DNA from: Dermanyssus gallinae | Taxonomy: Eukaryota > Arthropoda > Arachnida > Mesostigmata > Dermanyssidae | NCBI GenBank assembly: GCA_003439945.1 | Contig: QVRM01000968.1 | Coordinates: forward strand, 186,001-250,000 | Direction: 5' to 3' | Length of the DNA stretch: 64,000 nt | In this document: one piece after another, positions 11,001 to 24,050 of the stretch | How the letters are laid out: each line of letters begins with the position of its first letter | Numbering within the stretch: position 1 is the first letter of the stretch | Position numbers and translations under genes: made by a program | The notes under the pieces: generated by a model | Databases searched by the model: none | The model's input: only the letters and a program-made list of their open reading frames with translations | Told to the model about the DNA's origin: nothing

Positions 11001-14000
11001 TCAGCAGAGATACAGAGTGGTGGTTGTGGCGGTCGTGGTGGTGCTAGTAGTACCGTAGGCGTCTAGTCTAGGTAGTGTAGGCATTGTTTACTTGGGATGA
11101 GTTGTGTTTTTTTGAGGTTAGCACTGCTTGCCCGCTTACTTGCTACTCGCGATTGCAGGTGAGGCTCACTCACTCGCTTGTCAGCCAGGTTTCAAACCAC
11201 TCAGCCGGCTCGGCTTAGTAGAGTAGAGAAGGAACGCTCGCGAATGAGAAAGAAAGAACGAGACAGTGCGAGATGCAGTAGAACACAGCAACAACGCTAC
11301 GTACGGTCGGGTTCTTGGTCGTCGTCGCAGCTTGTTGCTCGACGTCCCACTCCCCCTCTTCGGCCCTATTCCTCCCACCGAGGCATCTCTCTCCTGGGAG
11401 AAGGACTATTCGCCTATGCGACGTATTTGCAGGCCGCTTTGTGCCCACTTGCCGCTGCTGTGATGCCCTATATACCTGATATAAGTCCAATCGTTGTTGG
11501 AGCGACGCTGGCTCATTCGTGCAGTCATCGCGCGACAGCGTAGCAGAAGATATAAGACAAAAACAAGGGATCCTACACGTATATACTGGGACGCCCGGCC
11601 ACCGTCAACAGAATCAGCAACAACAGCAGCAGCACCAGAAGCAGTATTGACGGCCGTTACGCCCTGTCCTGCTGCTCTCTGCGTTGTCCTATTCGCCGTT
11701 TTGCGCACGCTGCTGCGTTCGTTGGGCTGCGCTGCGCCCGGGCCGGAGGGCGTCGGGCTTCTGGGCGGCTAGCGACAATAGCTTATTGAATAGCGTCACA
11801 ACCACCTGCACGATTTGAGTCGACAAGACAAAGCCAACGAGCAACCGAATGAAGGAGTAGATACTTACGCACTCAGTAGTCGATTCGTCAAATTAAACTC
11901 TGCGCAAGTCGCATTTATGCCGGCCGTCGTCGGCGGCGGCGCGGCAGCGACAAGAGCCAGAACAACGGCAACAGCAACAACAACAGCAGCAGTAGTAACA
12001 AGAACAATGACAACAACAACAAAGATTCGTGTTTATACTACGATAAGCAACTCAAAGGTTTACAGCGGAACCAATCATATCACTAACACGTGTTTGTGTC
12101 AGCTGCAGTTACGACATATCACATGACAGTTGTAACGACAACAAGAACAGTCATTATTGATTGTAGAGAGTAGGTAAACTAAATTAATGTTCCTTGTATA
12201 TGCGTTGTGTAAACATACACATTTAAAAACTAGTTATGTTTGAACAATATATATTCGCGCTGCGAACAGCAATTTTTTGTTCAATGAAATAGCTGACTGT
12301 GCTTCAATACTTTGAAGTGCCTCATGAGCGAAGCCTGTTACAATGAATAGTCACTAGTACGCGTATAAGCCGATAGGTAAACTGGCAGCCTGTTTGTCGT
12401 TTAGACAATGAACTAATAATAACAAAACACTCGCACTATACAGGAAGATTTGGCTGCGAGCCTATGCAGACTGTGAGCGCATGTTGGAAACAACTCTAGC
12501 TTCGTACAGCAAAAAGCGAGCGACGCTAACCCGTTTGTAATTGGAAGGAGGCCTCAAATCGCCCACTACTATGGTATATGCCTACATAACAACTATATGG
12601 GCTATACTGGCAGGGAGACAGCCAGGCAAACATGCAGCTAGCGGGTCCAGAATGCCCTAAGCATTCGGCCTTAGCTTGAGAGGCAGGATGGACGGAAAAA
12701 GGGGTAAAGGAGGAGGTAGGCGAAGAGAAGACGAGGTGAAAAAGAGCTATGACACGACCACCGCTGACTGACACCACTGCTGTGGAGAACGAAGATAGAA
12801 GAGTTGGGAAATCCGGGGTCGTAAGCTCTTTTTCGTACTTTAATCTCTCTGAGACGGAGTCGCCACAGTGCTGTCTGCCTTATTCCCATTCCTCTACCAA
12901 AGCCTGCCAGCCTGCCAGACGAACCTGGTCTTGCTCTCTTCTCTTCTCCATCGCCCCTTTTGCTATCTCTCTTCATATCTAGGTCGCTCGCTCCTCTAGT
13001 CCTCTATCTGAATTTATCTTGCCTTTGCTCTTCATTTCTCTCGCATATCGCTATGGTTGAGCATCGGTTCAGTTCCAGTCTGCCCTATTCCCCGTTCTGA
13101 GACCCCTTTGCCTGGACGTGTCCTCTCTCTAGCCTTCTCTATTTTCTCTCTCTTCCGCTTTATATAGCCAAGTGTGCGGCGTTCGTGCATAGGTTGGTAG
13201 GCATGTGGGTCGTTATGTGGATAGCAGCTTGAGTGTCACCACGCTTCACTGTCTAATCCGGCGTGCCCCTCTCATTGCCATCTCTTTCAGCCATTGCTGC
13301 CGCCCCCATGAAACGGATTGAGTGACGGACTCTGTCTTATCTAGATCCCGTTTCGTGCTTTGCGTCTTCTTTTCCTATCCGGCGGCCTGCACCTCGTGTG
13401 CCCCCTCTCTCTCTCCCTTGTTTTCCACGTGAGCTCTTTACTGGTCCACTTTGCGCTCGCCAAGGCAAGACTCACGCGCGGCATGTGTATGATGATAGAC
13501 AAAGTTATGTAAATGCATATATGTGTATCGATCGGAGTTCATAGTCGATACATTTGAACAAGAAGCTAAAATGGTTTCGGGAAAAGGCACTGTGGTTGTT
13601 TTCATCGTTAGCGTTCTGCTGTGTATCCCGCACAGCATACGGTGTCCTATATACTACAATTACGGCATCCGCGCGGCAACATATTGGTACTTGTGTGTGT
13701 GTTTTTGTTATTGAAGGAGGAGAAAAATAAGCACCATAACAACAAGAGGAACAAAAGCAAATATGCATTTTAAAGAAAATAACCCGTAGATGTTGCAATA
13801 CAGATGGCACAATACATTATTACCGCTTTACTAATGCTAATAAAAGTAATAGTAAACATTTGGCCTCTCTTGCACGCGCTTGCTTGTTATGGGTGCGCTT
13901 CTCCTACTGGACCATCACCGAGCGGCGATGAGCTGTAAGGTGCTTCGTGGATGATTCATTCTATAGCGTTAAAATGTTAGAACAAAGTCCCAACAGCTTC

Positions 14001-14667
14001 TACCACCGTCGCCGCCGCCTTAGATGACGACGATCACGTAGGGGCAACATTGTGGCGGGGGAATTTAAGGGTTATGAGGTTCGCCGCACGTTCGCCGGAC
14101 GGTAGCATCGTTCGCCGGATGAGGTTGGCGACGGAGCAACATCGTCGGAATTTCATACGAGGACTGCTACAAGCACGCCGCTTCAAGCATCGTCGTCGTC
14201 GTCGCGGCTTGCCTGTGTCGCAGCATGTGTGACAGCGATGGTGGCCGTGTGGTTGCTTTGCTTGAACCCACATTCACTACCAAGGATAGGTAGGTAGGTC
14301 GATGGCTAACTAGCTTCTGCGTGCAAGTTTGAATTTCTCACAGCGAGGCGGCCCGTGTGTAGTCTCTACACTGTTTGGTGCATGCGTAGACAGCAGCAGT
14401 CCTAACAGCGGCGAGCAGGGGGCCGCTGCGAACGGCTGAGAGCGCCATACTAGCTACGAATAAATACCGCTACGCTATGCCGAAAGAAATGAGTGAGCTC
14501 TCGAAGGGTGAGAGAGGGATATAGTGAGAAGGAGACACAGAGAGAGAAAGCTAATGTGTGTGTGTGTGTGCGTACGCAAATATGTGCGTACCAGACGGCT
14601 GCTTGGTCGATTGCCTGTGTGAGCTTGTCAATGATTCGCAGTACGGAGCGCGCCATGCTTGTTACTA

Positions 14668-14679
14668 TGTATATATGTA

Positions 14680-14723
<44 letters not shown>
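14668..14723. repeat. (AT)n microsatellite
   Basis: Starts with ATATATGT units and then becomes pure AT. Confidence 0.95.
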
Positions 14724-14727
<4 letters not shown>

Positions 14728-15029
14728 GAAGACACTGTCCAGCGTCCGTTAAGTGCCATTATTGTTGCTTGCGTCTGAATGTGCTATGATCGTTTGCGAT
14801 GGTGGTCGCCATGTAGGCTAGACAGACGTTGTCATCGTAGGCCAGTCTCTGCGTGCTTCTGTCGAGCACAGGCTATCGGTGTTGCGTTTGGCGTCGACAT
14901 GGACACCATGAACTACCATGAGCCGAGACTCCTCCTGCAACTGCGTGCTTATCGCCGATAAGACAACCCGACGATCATCCACAGTTCTAGCCAGCTAGCG
15001 TACTTGCTAATGCATTTAATGGTCGTTTA

Positions 15030-15032
<3 letters not shown>

Positions 15033-15079
<47 letters not shown>
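15033..15079. repeat. (AT)n microsatellite
   Basis: Pure AT array in the large dve intron. Confidence 0.97.
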
Positions 15080-15080
<1 letters not shown>

Positions 15081-15477
15081 CCTGCTTTCATGTTCCTATT
15101 CGAATGAGCCTGGCATAGAAATTGCTATATCGGCGGCGCCATGGGCGGTTTCGAGGCTTTCAAGAGTGGTGGGGTTGTAGTAGCTGTAGTCACGCTCAGC
15201 AGCTGACAGTGAAGTGCACGAGAAAGAGAGATATAAGGAACAGGACAGAGGAAGGCAGAGCCAGCCGGTGGGGGGACGTTTTAGTAAATTTGTGTTCCCT
15301 GCCGCCAGCAGCAGCGATGGTTGCTGTGGATCCTCGCAGCGGGCAGCCCCCGGCTAAAAGCGGATTATCCCTGTTTGTCCCAGGAGCCGCGTAGGTGGTG
15401 GAAGATTCCGGGGATTGAAGGTGGGGCATTTGAGGGGAAATGTAAAGGGGCCGCACTTTGAAGGTCTCCCGCGTATA

Positions 15478-15587
15478 GACTACGACGACGACGACGACGC
15501 CGTCGCCACGGCGTTCGCCATCCGCGAGGGCCGAAGCGAGTAGCCCTTGATGTCGTCGTCGTCGTCGTCATTACCGTAGTAGCGGGA
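15478..15587. repeat. Mirror-image GAC / GTC triplet dyad
   Basis: ACTACGACGACGACGACGAC at about 15479 is matched by GTCGTCGTCGTCGTC and then CGTAGT at about 15553-15580, so the triplet tracts can pair across a 50-base spacer. A similar dyad of CAG/CAA and CTG/GTT tracts lies at 27380-27640. Confidence 0.6.
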
Positions 15588-18500
15588 GTCGGAGTTCGAA
15601 TAGTAGAAGCAGCAGGCCCATCTCTAACGGCGGGCATCAGTAGCCGCGAGGGGACAGCTTAGGCGGATGTGCGGATTGAGGGAGATTTTGGGGAAAAGGG
15701 AGTCTGCCCTCTTCTTTAAAACTGCTTAATCCACCGCTGGATGGAACGCGGAGGTCGCAAAGCGCTGGCCAGCAATGGCTGAATCTCCTTGGTGGCGCTG
15801 CTATGCCAGCATTGGCACACTCTCTTATCGCCAACAAAGTGCTACGGCGACCTGGATAGAGAACCACCTACAACATAGAACTTCATGATGATTCGACCTA
15901 CAATCGTAGTGGTAGTGCTGCTTATATTGGAGATGGCTATGCATTTTCAGGGCGGGCAAGAAAATCTTGACGATTTACAGAGTTCGGCCAAAAACAAAAC
16001 GTTATAACAATAAAAAATAAAATAAAACAATGATAGGCCTGGTCACGAAAGCGCTCACAATATGGCTACTCTTGTCAGATGATCGAGCCGCTGCGTCAGG
16101 CTGCATCGGGCTGGCGAGCTACAGTCGGTATCCGTTTATTTTAAATGTTTGATGAGCGGTAGTGCAGTATGCTTAAGCGGAGCGGATAACAGCGTAATAT
16201 TACCCATTACGAGCGGAAGAAGAATGGTCTTGCATTAAGACAGCGATTGTGATGCTCATGATGGCACTGTTCGTATCAATTCGATGAGGGAAACTTTCTT
16301 GACGGCTGATTCCTTCTGCTCCTCCTTCTCGATCATGTCGCGGTGGCAAATGAAAATTTTGAGAATACGTCCTCTACTCTTTTTGGAAGGGGTTTGAAAG
16401 GGAAATATACGTGACATACTCCGCGACAACGTTCTCGGCCAGCTGGCGCAACGGTATGCGTGTGACCCGTCTGGAAGGTATTGACTGCGCTTGACTAATT
16501 GATGCCTGCGCTCTGCGAGTATATTTCTCTGTTGGTCGGGCTCTAGTTTCTGTCTCGACGCGTTGTTAGTCCAGCCGAGTCAGCCGGTCAGACAAAGAAA
16601 ATGTCATCGAATCGAGTTAAGTAAAGATGACATTTGACGTATCAAGGGTGACATTGACATCTCATTACTCAAGATGTGAGGAAACCTAGAGAGGATAAGA
16701 AGGTGGCGATACAGGAAGAGCAGAACACGAACAACTGCGAGGACGATGATGAGGACGACGACGAACCAGATGATATCCTGACCGACCAACTGGTTACTAC
16801 GACCGTCATTTCTGCTGGCCCTCGCCAGTGACTCACCCGTTCTTCAGTGACAACAGCGTCTAAGCAGCTCTTCATCGAGTCATTATTTCCGTATCACTAC
16901 CACTACGACACAACCAACAAACCCCCGTGTCGTGGTGACTTGTTCATTATCTCGACGAAAGATTTACATGAAAATCGAAAAAACGACAACGTCTAGATGA
17001 CGAATTTCATCATCAACGACAAATCAACCGACTGTCTGACTAGGTGACGACGAACTGACTGCTCAGCTCGATTACTCGACAGCTGCTCGATTACTGCACT
17101 CGTTATTTGGCAGCTGGACCAGCGGCCCTCTTAGCTTATGGTTAGATTTGTTACCGACTAACCATGACTAGGTTTCGGAGCGGTCGCGCTATACGTATGG
17201 TTACGAGCGAACGTGTTTGTAAGTAGAGTACCCATCCTCGGTATTGCCCCAGAGAACTGGGTACATAGTAGTAGTGGTGGTTGGTTGTTGTTTTGCGGAG
17301 CTCCGCCAGTCCAGGGACCAGAGATATGGGGGGGGGGGGTATATGCGCCCCTTCGTATCAAGTGAAGAATCTTCTGCAGACAATCCCAGCAGCGTTTGCC
17401 ATGATAATGAGCGTGAAGAAAAAGACGAAGACGAAGAGGAATGAGAAGGAGGTGAAAGCCAGGGCGCCAGCAGCAGCGGCGGCGGTGGCCAGATCGGGGC
17501 AAGCGAAAAAGCCTGGCTTTCGGCGGGCATTGATGCTGCTACTGCCGCCATCCCATGCTACGATTGGCACGCAGTTAAAGATAATACCCCTCGAAGGCTC
17601 TACTTGCCGTCTATGCTGTCGCTGGGGCCTGCGGCCCCCGGTTAGCATTTTACCACCCAACATCGGCCGCCTCCACGCCGCCTGACTCGGCTCTTACCGT
17701 CGCGCGCGCCCGCGCTCTCACCTCTCAATTGGTGTTCGCGTGCATCAAAAATCCCTCGGTCTCCTCTTGAGTGCGCCTCTGCCCGCCTGCCTGCTTTCTT
17801 TCGTTCGTTCGAGCGTTCGGTCGGCGATTTTGATCCTTTCTTCTTGCCTGCCATGTTTGCTGCACCAGCGTTACCGCGATTGCTCGTTGGTGGAACTGTG
17901 TATGTGTGTTTCCACGAAATAGCAAATCGGCACAATTGTGAATCGCGAGTCGCTGGTCTGCCTCTCTCTCTCCCTCTCTCCCTCTCCCTCGCTCTCTCTC
18001 GCTCTCTGTATGTGAGGGGGCTGGGGGGAGAAAGGTGGCGGAATCAGCGGTGTTTGTGCCTTCCTTCATCATAGTAAAAATGCGGCCGACGTTTTGGGGT
18101 AGCCAAAGGCTTGGGTCTCGATAGATGCCCCCCTCTTTCCCCTCTCCGTCCTCATAGGCATCGGGCGCCTCGCATTGCCAGTCGTGCTGGCTGTTGTGGC
18201 GGCGACATTGGCGGCTGCGGCGGCGGGGGCAGCGGCTAGATTGCGTATGAGCGTCTAAGACCGAAACAGTGACAAACACCGCTTCGAGCGTGCAACGAGC
18301 GGTAAAGCGCTGCATAGGAATCAAGCAAGGTTTTTCTTTTTTGCCAGGCAAAGCTTTCTGTAAGATCGGTAAGAAAAGATGGCGGTAGTGGTGGTGGTAG
18401 TGGTGATAGTGGTGGAGGTGATGAGCGGCTCTAAAGCGAGCAGGCTTGGCCCGTGGTGATTCTGGGACAGCTGATTGCGTTTCGGGCCGCCGGCCGAAGC

Positions 18501-20427
18501 AGGATCGGCCTCGATGTCAGAGGAATATGGGTGCAGGAAGGCAAGATTTTAGCGCTTTGGATGCGAATGTTGCGTGCGCCGCCGCTTTGCCGCATCGCCG
18601 TTATGTGACACTCCGGTTTCATTCCCAGCCCCCGCCCGCTAACGAGTCACGAGCGTCGGGTAGTTGTAGTAGTAGTAGGCTGCCGTCGGGCTGAAGAAAG
18701 AATCTGTCGTCGGAAGCTGTATGTATTCTTCTTCTTCCTCTTCCTCCTCCTTGAATGACTCGTAATACATCTAAGACAAACGGGCCGCCAACAGAGATCC
18801 GCGGGCCGACGCACGCCGGCGCCGCCGCCGAAAGAGGGTATCCTGCCTCTTCAGCCTGGAGTTGGGGGACACGGCAGGGTAGGAAAGGGGTAGGTTTATG
18901 ACTTAGCGCTAGCTGCGCTGGCTCAATGTTGGCGCGGCGCAGGCCGAGAATACACACGACCGCCCATCTTCTGTTGTTCTCTCTCTCCCCCCCCTCTCTC
19001 TCTGCTTCTCTATGTTTCTCTTCCTCAGGTCCGTATAAAGATAGCAACGTGCGACACGTACGTTAATGAGAGCGAAACAGAGACCGAACGAGTGCGAAAT
19101 AGAGCCAAATGGAATGAGAGAGAGAGAGAGAGGGAAGGGCAAATGTGTATGTCGATGACGAGTCATTTCTTACCGGCTGAATGGAAGCATATGGCTCGCA
19201 TTGCGCTGCCGTATTATGTAGTCGGAAATGGGACTAACAGGGGAATTCTACCTCAGTCGTACGCGGGTCCTTATAATGTGCGCAACTTGAGCGGCACAGC
19301 GTGTCGACCGACTTTGTTCCCCCCCCCCCTCTTTGTGTTGTCGCGCGGCCAGAGTTCAACGCCAAATCGAACCAAACCGAATCACCGAACACATCAGCTA
19401 CAACGAACAAACTTTTTCCAAGAAATGTTCGAGTTTACTTGATTTGGATGCTCGGCGTTCGCTGATTTTTTTTTTATGAGCAGCGGCTGCTACGCGCCTC
19501 CTGTCCCACGCATTGAGCACGTATAGCTAGTTACATTTCGTTATATTCTATGTGGCTAGCGTCTGTTACTTGATTATGCGACAAGAGCAACAGCGGCTGC
19601 GGCAGCGGCTAGGTGCTGGTGACAGCGCATGTGCTACAAACGCTACGGAATTGGGCAATTGTGTGTAAGGATCACTTGCCGTGCACTATTTGAGTAGAGT
19701 CGTTTCCTCGTTCGAGGTCATTCGGCTGGATGGGTGTTCCTTTCCACGACGACGACGACGCCGGATAGGAGCCCCGCGCTAACCCCGCGAGGCTATCAGA
19801 GTGAAGGGGGCTTTAGTTAGTTCTGCTTTTACAACTACCACAACTACCTACCGATCAGTATTACTACGGCTGCTGCTGCTACAGCTGCTACTAAGAACCA
19901 AGAGTGAGTTGCTAAGTGAGTCGATGGACCCCGACCGGGTCATCGCTAATGCCCACTGAAATTGAGTCGCTAAATCGACTCACCGCAGCCTAGTACATTG
20001 CGGCACTCGATACAGCAGCAGCAGCACACGTGTTGCCTTTTGTCGACCGGCGCCTTCTACGGAGGTTGCAGGCGGAACATTTGGTAAATTGGCTCGTCTG
20101 TTCCACAAAAGCTTGATTGGGGTTATGACGCTGTGACCGCATTGCGTGCGTTGCGATGAGGTGTAACAGGTGTACGGTGGTATGCTTGGACCTCACTCGA
20201 AGCACCGATCCCCGAAGAACACAAAATGTGACCAAGGTATTTGTCGTTGTCGTCGTCATTGTTGTTGTTGTTGTCGTCGTCTCGTCTTGTTCTGCTCACT
20301 TTCTTTTGCTCGTGTTTGCGCCGCGTTTTGGCCAGTAAACGACCAGATCACCACGGTAGTAGAGTAACTTGAGTGTGGAGTAAGTGCGGGTCTGCGCGAG
20401 TCGGCGCGCTCAATGGTGGTTTTTATT

Positions 20428-20478
20428 ATGTTGCATTACCTCTATTTGTATGCATTATCACATGCATGTACTCTATCT

Positions 20479-20537
<59 letters not shown>

Positions 20538-20596
20538 TAGAGGGAGTGATAGAGAGAGCACATGCATGTGATAATGCAATCGAGGTAATGTAACAT
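20428..20596. repeat. Inverted repeat flanking an (AT)n(GA)n tract
   Basis: Arms 20428-20469 and 20560-20596 match over about 37 bases with two substitutions and a 4-5 base gap (TGCATTATCACATGCATGT core). Between them lies (AT)n at 20484-20517 followed by (GA)n. Confidence 0.85.
20484..20537. repeat. (AT)n(GA)n compound microsatellite
   Basis: AT dinucleotides to about 20517, then GA dinucleotides. It lies in the loop of the inverted repeat at 20428-20596. Confidence 0.95.
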
Positions 20597-20903
20597 AACG
20601 AACATATCTACGCATTACATGTATATAAACAACATCGAAGACGAAGAAGGAGAAAAACTCTAAAACTGGTAGCGATGATAAATGTAAGCAGTTATAACAC
20701 CAACAACTACAACAACAAAACCAATAGGGCCATGAACGAGGTATTTCGCCGTCTTTAGTTGTCCACCTACGATGTACTACTGTCTCAGAAACAACTAGCG
20801 CGCTCGCCTATCATGCTATACGAGCGTAGATTTGCAAGTGGAAGGGGGGTACAATTGCAATTATTCATTCATTCATGTATATGATGATACTGGTAATGTT
20901 CTG

Positions 20904-20937
20904 GTAACCACGCCAACGGCTTAGCTGGCGTGGTTAC
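20904..20937. repeat. 12-bp perfect hairpin
   Basis: GTAACCACGCCA / TGGCGTGGTTAC around a 10-base loop, in non-repetitive intron sequence. Confidence 0.8.
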
Positions 20938-21442
20938 AACCGTGGACGAAAGGCCGATACGTATAGCGTCCGGTTTACGTCGTGTGTGACCATCACCATG
21001 TCACTTCAATAGAGGGGGGGGCAGATCTAACCACAAATGAGGCTTTTAGGCGTCATTGTGTTGTGTGTCAGCGATCATCCATCTATGTATATATCGAACG
21101 TCATCCGATGAAGATTCGTGGCTCTGCTTGACGACGGCCTGGGTGGATGGCTGATGATCAAACGCTGACGATCAAGCGCGAATGTCAGCGACGAACAAGA
21201 GATGGTAGTAGTGCTTGGTGGCAGCTCGAGGCGTCTCCCGGCGACGAAGCTCGGCCGATGATATCGGCGATCAGCGATCGATCGATCGATTGATTTAATG
21301 GTACAAGCATGCCGACGAACGAAATCGACCGAAGTTAGGAGGAGCACACGCATTTAGGCCCGAAAATGGTGGAACGATGGTGATCGTGATGATGCTCGTG
21401 ATCCGTGATGGTGGCACGCCGGTGGATGCTCGCCGAGTACCT

Positions 21443-21477
21443 TTGCTTGGCAACCGCCGTTTGCCAAGCAACGGCGT
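21443..21477. repeat. Two overlapping, mutually exclusive hairpins
   Basis: TTGCTTGGCAA / TTGCCAAGCAA (21443-21471) overlaps CGCCGTT / AACGGCG (21455-21476). Only one can form at a time. Confidence 0.7.
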
Positions 21478-21511
21478 CGCAGCACCAGTTGAGACGATCG
21501 CGGATATACAA

Positions 21512-21513
<2 letters not shown>

Positions 21514-21547
<34 letters not shown>
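21514..21547. repeat. (AT)n microsatellite
   Basis: Pure AT array in the large dve intron. Confidence 0.96.
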
Positions 21548-21550
<3 letters not shown>

Positions 21551-22187
21551 TGCCCGTTCATTGCTGTTATCTTCTGCCAGGTGTGGACATGTGAATCACG
21601 CTTAAGTCGGCATATCGTCAAGTCATATCGTATGTTGGAGGTGGTGGTGGTGGTAGTGGTATGGTCATTGTTGGTGTTGCTGCGGTATTGATGTTACAAG
21701 CGCTCCGGCCGAGCTAGGCGCGCATCCAGCAGACACTGCCAGCAGCAGCAGCAAGCAACAACACGAAAAACAACAGCAACGGCAACAATAACAATAACGC
21801 CCAATAACGCTAGCAACAACAGCAACGGCAGCAGAAGCCACAAATGCAGCAGCAGCAGCATGGACCCGCTGTTAATGGAGGAAGGGAGGGGGTAGTGATG
21901 TTGGTGGCGGCAGGGGTGGCGATGGTCTACCGACAATATAGTAGTATTCAGTAAGGCATCCAGCCGCCAGTACGTAGCAATAGAGCGACCAGCGAACGAC
22001 CACAGAGACGCGGAGGGACGATCTCTCGATTGTCCGATTGACGGATTTTCTTAATCTGGATCATTGTGGATTAAGGACGTGGCGAACGGCCAACGGCCCT
22101 TGACGGCCCACGGATTGATAGCAATCGACGGGCCGCAGCGATCGACGGGCTGCAGGCCGCCACCACGACGTTGTTGTTTCTGATCTG

Positions 22188-22300
22188 TTGTTGTTATTGT
22201 TGTTGCTGCTGATGTTGTTGTTATAGTTATTGTTGTTGTTGCTGCTGATGTTGTTGTTATAGTTATTGTTGTTGCTGCTGATGTTGTTGTTTTAGTTGTC
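22188..22300. repeat. Tandem GTT/GCT-rich repeat, about 40-base unit
   Basis: The block TTGCTGCTGATGTTGTTGTT followed by ATAGTTATTG occurs twice and then a third time with small changes. Confidence 0.8.
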
Positions 22301-23203
22301 GCTGGTATTGGCTGTCGGCAGAAGAACTGAGTTTAGCTCACTGTCTTCAAAAGCCCACCGCATTCCGGAACGTCACGGGCGTGCTGCTGTTGACGGCTCG
22401 ATTAGATCGACATGGAGCAGCGTGGTGCTGTTGTTGTTGTTGTTGTTATTGTTGTTATGATTGTTGCTGCTGCCACCGTTGTTATTAGTGTTTTTGTTAT
22501 AGTGGTGGCAAAAGTGTCATTGTCTGCTGCTGCTAAGCGTGTACATCTAATAAATGCCTTTGGTATTCATCGAATTATCATAACATCCTTAGTTTTTTTT
22601 ATAAATGCAATTTTTTTTACGACGGTTGCTTTTGCATAGTCGCTGTCAATGCAGCAGTATACGTATTTAGTATTTTTTTAGATATTATCTGGTAAAATGC
22701 ATAAAAACCCATTGTTCCCCCTTACTAGAGGGTGGCCGCAGTACTGTCTTCTCGAGACCTGGCCACTTTGACTTGAGATCAGAAACTACTGAAATCTTCC
22801 AGGGTGTCCCGGCTAGGTTGCTTTTCGCTGCTATTTCCACTTGTTTAGACGGTATTTTTCCTATTGATTAGTAAGCGCTCCATCTGATTTAGGGGCATCC
22901 CGAGGCTAGTTTATTGACTCTTAGTTATCAGGTTCCAATCCGTCTGGAGAGAACTGTACAGCTATTGTGGACGCCGTGCGGCTTGCCCGTGCGACGTTGG
23001 ACGCCACAGGTCCCTGTGTCCTGTTGCGGAGACGGCGTAGTAGTTGAGCGCTTTCATGGGGGTGCGTCATATAGCATGATGCTGTTGACCACTGATATCA
23101 GAAGACGGCGTCGAAAATCCGATGGTTTTCTAGTTTGCGGGATAATCCTTGGCAGTTCTGCTGAGGTTTTGCCGGCATTTTTTGCTGCATGATACATATG
23201 AGG

Positions 23204-23207
<4 letters not shown>

Positions 23208-23243
<36 letters not shown>
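23208..23243. repeat. (AT)n microsatellite
   Basis: Pure AT array in the large dve intron. Confidence 0.96.
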
Positions 23244-23247
<4 letters not shown>

Positions 23248-23854
23248 AACTGGCAGCGGTCATATTCTGGTTTTGCTGTTATGTCCACTGCTACTGCTGC
23301 TGGTACATTCGACCGCTCTGCCGTGTTAGTACTTCAGTTTAGTGCTGTTGACGCTTGTTTACCGATTAAGTGCTGATAACGCCACCACCACTAATGATAA
23401 TGCAGTCGTCAGGGCTGATAAGTGCCACGAAGCCACCGAATGTAAATGGCTCCCTAGTGTCTATCAGAGCCTGTGTTGGGCGGCTGTGTGTGTATGTTTG
23501 TCTCTATGTAAACGCGTGTTATTCTATGGTAGCGTAGCGTAATAGAGGAAGAGGTCTCTAGCGCGCAATCGGCTTGTTCTGTTTTGTTCGAAGCACGCGT
23601 CGTCCTCGCTTTCTCGTCGTCGTCATCGTCGTCGTGGTTTGATTATGTCAATTCATTTGTCGGCTGACTCATTCACTCACTCACTCAATTGGTGGTCAGT
23701 CAATCAGTCAGTTGGTCGTGAGTAATGTTGTAAAGTCGTTCATCCGATACGACTTGCGATAGCTGGCTGGACGCAAGGGCAGTGCAGAAGGACGGCACCG
23801 AGCGAGGGATGCATGAGGGGACAGGAAGCCACTGTGGGCAGAATACGGTGGCTG

Positions 23855-24050
23855 AATAATCATTGATATGAAATAGTCTTCATCATATTCTTCTTAGTGG
23901 TAATCCAAGCGTCCGAAGCGCCGAACAGATATGCCGAAGCAGGATTCGATAAGATACGGAGGGAGGAAAGGCTGGCTGTCTTGACGACGGCCAAGGATTA
24001 CCATTTCGTGGGATAGTCGAATCTATATCCAACTAGCTCATATCAATAAT
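23855..24050. repeat. Long imperfect fold-back in the dve intron
   Basis: The left side carries ATTGATATGA, TAGT, ATTC and TGGTAATCC; the right side carries their complements in mirrored order (GGATTACCA, GAAT, ACTA, TCATATCAAT). Spacing is similar, giving an imperfect stem of roughly 60 positions with an apical region of about 75 bases. Confidence 0.65.

Noticed and set aside
13571..13714. Short open frame starting MVSGKGTVVVFIVSVLLCIP, like a signal peptide
   Set aside because: Only about 47 residues, with no cleavable mature domain or promoter seen; plausible as chance in a large intron.
17725..18351. 208-codon open frame on the minus strand
   Set aside because: Driven by GC-rich and GA/CT-repeat sequence; the translation is full of Arg/Ser/Glu low complexity with no domain, and it lies antisense in an intron.
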